Assembly: GCF_000473365.1 (NCBI RefSeq)
Contig: NZ_KI421517.1
Location: 1,261,363-1,325,362 of the forward strand
Reading direction: 5' to 3'
DNA: 64,000 nucleotides
DNA from: Adhaeribacter aquaticus DSM 16391
GTDB taxonomy: Bacteria; Bacteroidota; Bacteroidia; Cytophagales; Hymenobacteraceae
In this document: positions 61,537 through 64,000 of the stretch, piece by piece
How positions within the stretch are numbered: the stretch's first letter is position 1
Layout of the letters: each line of letters starts with the position of its first letter
Notes under the pieces: model-generated
Told to the model about the DNA's origin: nothing
Databases searched by the model: none
Seen by the model: only the letters and a program-made list of their open reading frames with translations
Translations under genes and position numbers: made by a program

Positions 61537-64000
61537 TTAATAATTATCGGTTACCTGTTCGGTATTTCGGTTGCGACGGGCTTCCTTGTTTTTGCCACCC
61601 GACAGGTTCGAAAACAGATCGGCCAAGTCATTAAAATTGCGTTGGAAAATTAAAGAAACCCCTGTTTGCTGCACTTGCGTTTCGGTCAGGTCCTCGAAGG
61701 AAGGTTGCTGAAACCCGCGCACGCGTAAGCGGCCATTAGGTGTAATTAAGTACTCTACTGAAATATTGCCGGCAAATCCGCCAGTACCCGATTGTCGTTG
61801 GCTCTGGCCTTCCAACCCTACATCCGTGCCCAAATTAACAACTAAGCGATCGTTCAGGAATTGCTGGTTTAAGGCTACATTTAAATCGGTTCGGTTTTGG
61901 CCGGTAGCCGCGCCTGAACTATAATCCTGGTAAGAATTTAAACCTAATTCCAGACCCAGTCCACCTAAATATTGCCCGGTTAGTTTGTTTAATTGGTCGC
62001 TAAGTACATTGCTTACACTGTTGCGGGCAGTGGTAGCCAGGGAGCCCCCACCCGAAGATTGCAGCGGATCGGAAGCCATAAAACGACCTAATACAATTAG
62101 GGAGAACGCCTGCCGGTTCAGTTCGGAAGCGTCCTGCCGGATGTTTTCCAGGCGCGCCGCTGCCGCATTAGCCGTTCCTGTTCCTCTTGCCGATTCTTCT
62201 AACTCAATATCGAAACTGATATCAGGTTTCAACAGATCGCCATCTAAATTGATAATTACATCAAAAGGCAGTTGTTGCCGCGATTGGTTACGGGTTACTT
62301 CGTCATCTCCGGATCCGGAAAGCTGGTTTGAAATTAGCTCGGTGGTACCGGTTTTTATATTGTAAATAGCCCGAATGTCCATATTGGCGGTAAACGGATC
62401 GCCAGCCCAGGTAATGCTGCTGCCCCGTCCAATTTCAAATTCCCGTTTGGCTAGATTATAAAAGTTTAACCGGTACCGGCCACTGCTTACCACATAGCGT
62501 CCGCTTAAGGTAATATGCCCATCATCGTCCATGCCGGTATTTAACTGGCCTCGTCCTCTAATTTCCAAAAAGTCGCCGGAAGCTTCGTCAATAATTACAG
62601 TAAACGGAACATTATCCGATACATCTACTACGGCACTTACATTGTAACCAAACAAATTGGTTTGAGACAGGGTATCCCGTTTTTGCAGTTCGGCTAGTCG
62701 TGCCGTCAAAGTATCGGTAACATCTACAAACTGTACAATGCCTTCGTGTTCTACCATACCGGCCGCCGTAGCCGGGATAACCAAGGTCATGGCTGAGCCA
62801 TCTACTACGGTTACATTGCCGCTAATATCAGGATGGTTTTCCTCACCGCCAATACGGGCATTTGCATTCAGAATAAGCTTTCCATAATAAAGTGGGTTAT
62901 CTTCGCGGGTAGAATTCATGACCACGAAGTTGTTGGTGTTCACATTCAGGGCAAAGCGGTAGGTCAGGTAATCTTTGGTAAAGACCGTTCCGTTTACTGT
63001 AGCTTTGTTGTTTAGGGAATCGAGCAGGGTGAAATTATTAAAGCTGATACCCCGTTCATCAAAGGTCATGGATTCGTTTTGTAACCGGAATGGTGCACCC
63101 AGCATGGTAGGTACAAAAGAGGCATTGGCAAAAGTTGCCTGCCCGCGTATGGCCGGCTGAGCTACACTGCCGGTAATGCTTAGCCGCCCAACCAGAGAAC
63201 CTGACATATCCTGCAATTGGCCCATAGCAAAGCCCTCGAACGCAGCTAAATTTAATCCACCAATATCGGCAGTCAGGTTAAGTGAATTAGATGTGGCCTG
63301 AGCTACATAATAGCCGTTAATAGTGGCGTTATTACCATTTCCTGTTAAGCTGGCATTCAAATTATAGCGGTCGCCGCCGGCATTATCGGCCTGCAAAGCA
63401 ATATTACCAATCAGGTTTTTCTGGAAGGCAAAATTATCAACCCGCACATCTGAAGTAAAACTTAGTTTTGTAGGGATGTCGCGTAAAGTAATGGTGCCAT
63501 TTACGGCCCCACTTACTAAACTATCGGTACGCTGAATGGCTTCGGAAATATCGGTTAACTGAAAGTTAGTAAAGCCAATTTGGAAAGGCGAATTCCGGCT
63601 GCTACCCTGGCTATTAAAAGTTAAGGCACTGCCGGCTGCATTCGATAATCGTACATTATTGGCAAATATATCGCCTGTATTATAATACTGGAGGTAATTG
63701 TCGGAATTTACGTTCCAGGGCTGGTGGTTAAAAATAACATCTCCTTGCGTAAACTGAAAGCGGTAAGCGTCGGGCAGCGTATTCAGTAAGCCTCCTAACG
63801 CAAACCGTTCCTGTCCATTGTCTTCCGCAATGGCTAAGCGGGTTTTTAACTGATCGTCCTGGGCGTAGCCTCCAAAACTTAAATTCTTAATAAGCATGGT
63901 AGAATCTGATAACTCCTGCAGACCTACTGCATAATTAATTCTGTTGGCGTCGCCATTTAATTGTATGGTTAAGCTATCAAGATTGTAACTGGTGTAAATT
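61537..64000 (-). CDS. tamB: TamB-family translocation/assembly protein, C-terminal part (5' end outside window)
   Basis: The frame is open to the right edge: codons upstream of the first internal Met (63897) continue YTSYNLDSLTIQLNG without a stop, so the start lies beyond 64000. The visible 820 residues are beta-rich AsmA/TamB-like repeats (DVRVDNFAFQKNLIG, GNVTVVDGSAMTLVIP, GQLNTGMDDDGHITLSGRYV), followed by the conserved DUF490/TamB C-terminal domain (SLIVLGRFMASDPLQSSGGG, LTGQYLGGLGLELGLNSYQD, GRLRVRGFQQPSFED). TamB spans the periplasm and carries lipid or protein cargo to TamL. It heads a tamB-tamL unit with a 68-base spacer. Confidence 0.92.
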   Translation of the reverse strand, partial: IYTSYNLDSLTIQLNGDANRINYAVGLQELSDSTMLIKNLSFGGYAQDDQLKTRLAIAEDNGQERFALGGLLNTLPDAYRFQFTQGDVIFNHQPWNVNSDNYLQYYNTGDIFANNVRLSNAAGSALTFNSQGSSRNSPFQIGFTNFQLTDISEAIQRTDSLVSGAVNGTITLRDIPTKLSFTSDVRVDNFAFQKNLIGNIALQADNAGGDRYNLNASLTGNGNNATINGYYVAQATSNSLNLTADIGGLNLAAFEGFAMGQLQDMSGSLVGRLSITGSVAQPAIRGQATFANASFVPTMLGAPFRLQNESMTFDERGISFNNFTLLDSLNNKATVNGTVFTKDYLTYRFALNVNTNNFVVMNSTREDNPLYYGKLILNANARIGGEENHPDISGNVTVVDGSAMTLVIPATAAGMVEHEGIVQFVDVTDTLTARLAELQKRDTLSQTNLFGYNVSAVVDVSDNVPFTVIIDEASGDFLEIRGRGQLNTGMDDDGHITLSGRYVVSSGRYRLNFYNLAKREFEIGRGSSITWAGDPFTANMDIRAIYNIKTGTTELISNQLSGSGDDEVTRNQSRQQLPFDVIINLDGDLLKPDISFDIELEESARGTGTANAAAARLENIRQDASELNRQAFSLIVLGRFMASDPLQSSGGGSLATTARNSVSNVLSDQLNKLTGQYLGGLGLELGLNSYQDYSSGAATGQNRTDLNVALNQQFLNDRLVVNLGTDVGLEGQSQRQSGTGGFAGNISVEYLITPNGRLRVRGFQQPSFEDLTETQVQQTGVSLIFQRNFNDLADLFSNLSGGKNKEARRNRNTEQVTDNY

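Overview
The window reads as chromosomal DNA of a Bacteroidota bacterium, most likely of the order Cytophagales, family Hymenobacteraceae (an Adhaeribacter-like genus is my inference from protein style; no 16S gene is present). The evidence is a SusC/SusD pair, a lipid-anchored TamA variant (TamL) next to TamB, the absence of obvious Shine-Dalgarno sequences, short AT-rich spacers and moderate GC. I found no rRNA, tRNA, CRISPR array, insertion sequence or prophage. The gene set looks like a stable, heterotrophic, polymer-using chromosome rather than an island.

Layout. 1-5.4 kb: the start of a VLRF1-like release-factor protein, a class V aminotransferase, a SpoIIAA-like protein, an FAD monooxygenase and a coupled pair made of a heme N-hydroxylase-like protein (GntA/YqcI family) and a DUF1989 protein. 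5.5-9.1 kb: small stress and regulatory genes (SRPBCC, DinB, DUF4345, Crp/Fnr) and an ECF sigma factor translationally coupled to an anti-sigma-like protein that carries a cupin. 9.2-15.1 kb: lipoprotein esterase, Ldh-type dehydrogenase, membrane phosphoesterase, a small Gly/Ala protein and aspartase. 15.3-22.1 kb: secreted GH42 with a POT peptide transporter, a Tat-exported carboxylesterase and a DACNV-type diadenylate-cyclase-like protein.

22.7-32.5 kb is one same-strand block: VCBS/ASPIC-UnbV protein, vanadium haloperoxidase-like protein, SusC, SusD. 32.7-43.2 kb holds secreted and periplasmic enzymes: two GH5 enzymes around a secreted FKBP isomerase, a parallel beta-helix protein, a Tat-exported Gfo/Idh/MocA oxidoreductase, an M28 peptidase and an M61 peptidase. 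43.4-51.8 kb: ABC exporter, a second haloperoxidase-like lipoprotein, a GH15 enzyme, a barrel-only Omp85-like protein and fumarase C. 51.9-64 kb: lipoprotein, EamA exporter, inorganic pyrophosphatase, SDR, small membrane protein, a decayed gene in a long spacer, a serine beta-lactamase-like hydrolase, a P-loop kinase, a DUF72 protein and the tamB-tamL operon, whose first gene runs off the right edge.

How it fits together: most of the middle encodes outer-membrane uptake, periplasmic hydrolysis and cytoplasmic use of glycans and peptides. The parts most worth a second look are the DACNV cyclase, the GntA/DUF1989 pair, the sigma/cupin pair, the haloperoxidase-VCBS-SusCD block, the frameshifted remnant at 56.06-56.28 kb and the structured leader with a terminator just upstream of a small membrane-protein gene at 55.8 kb.
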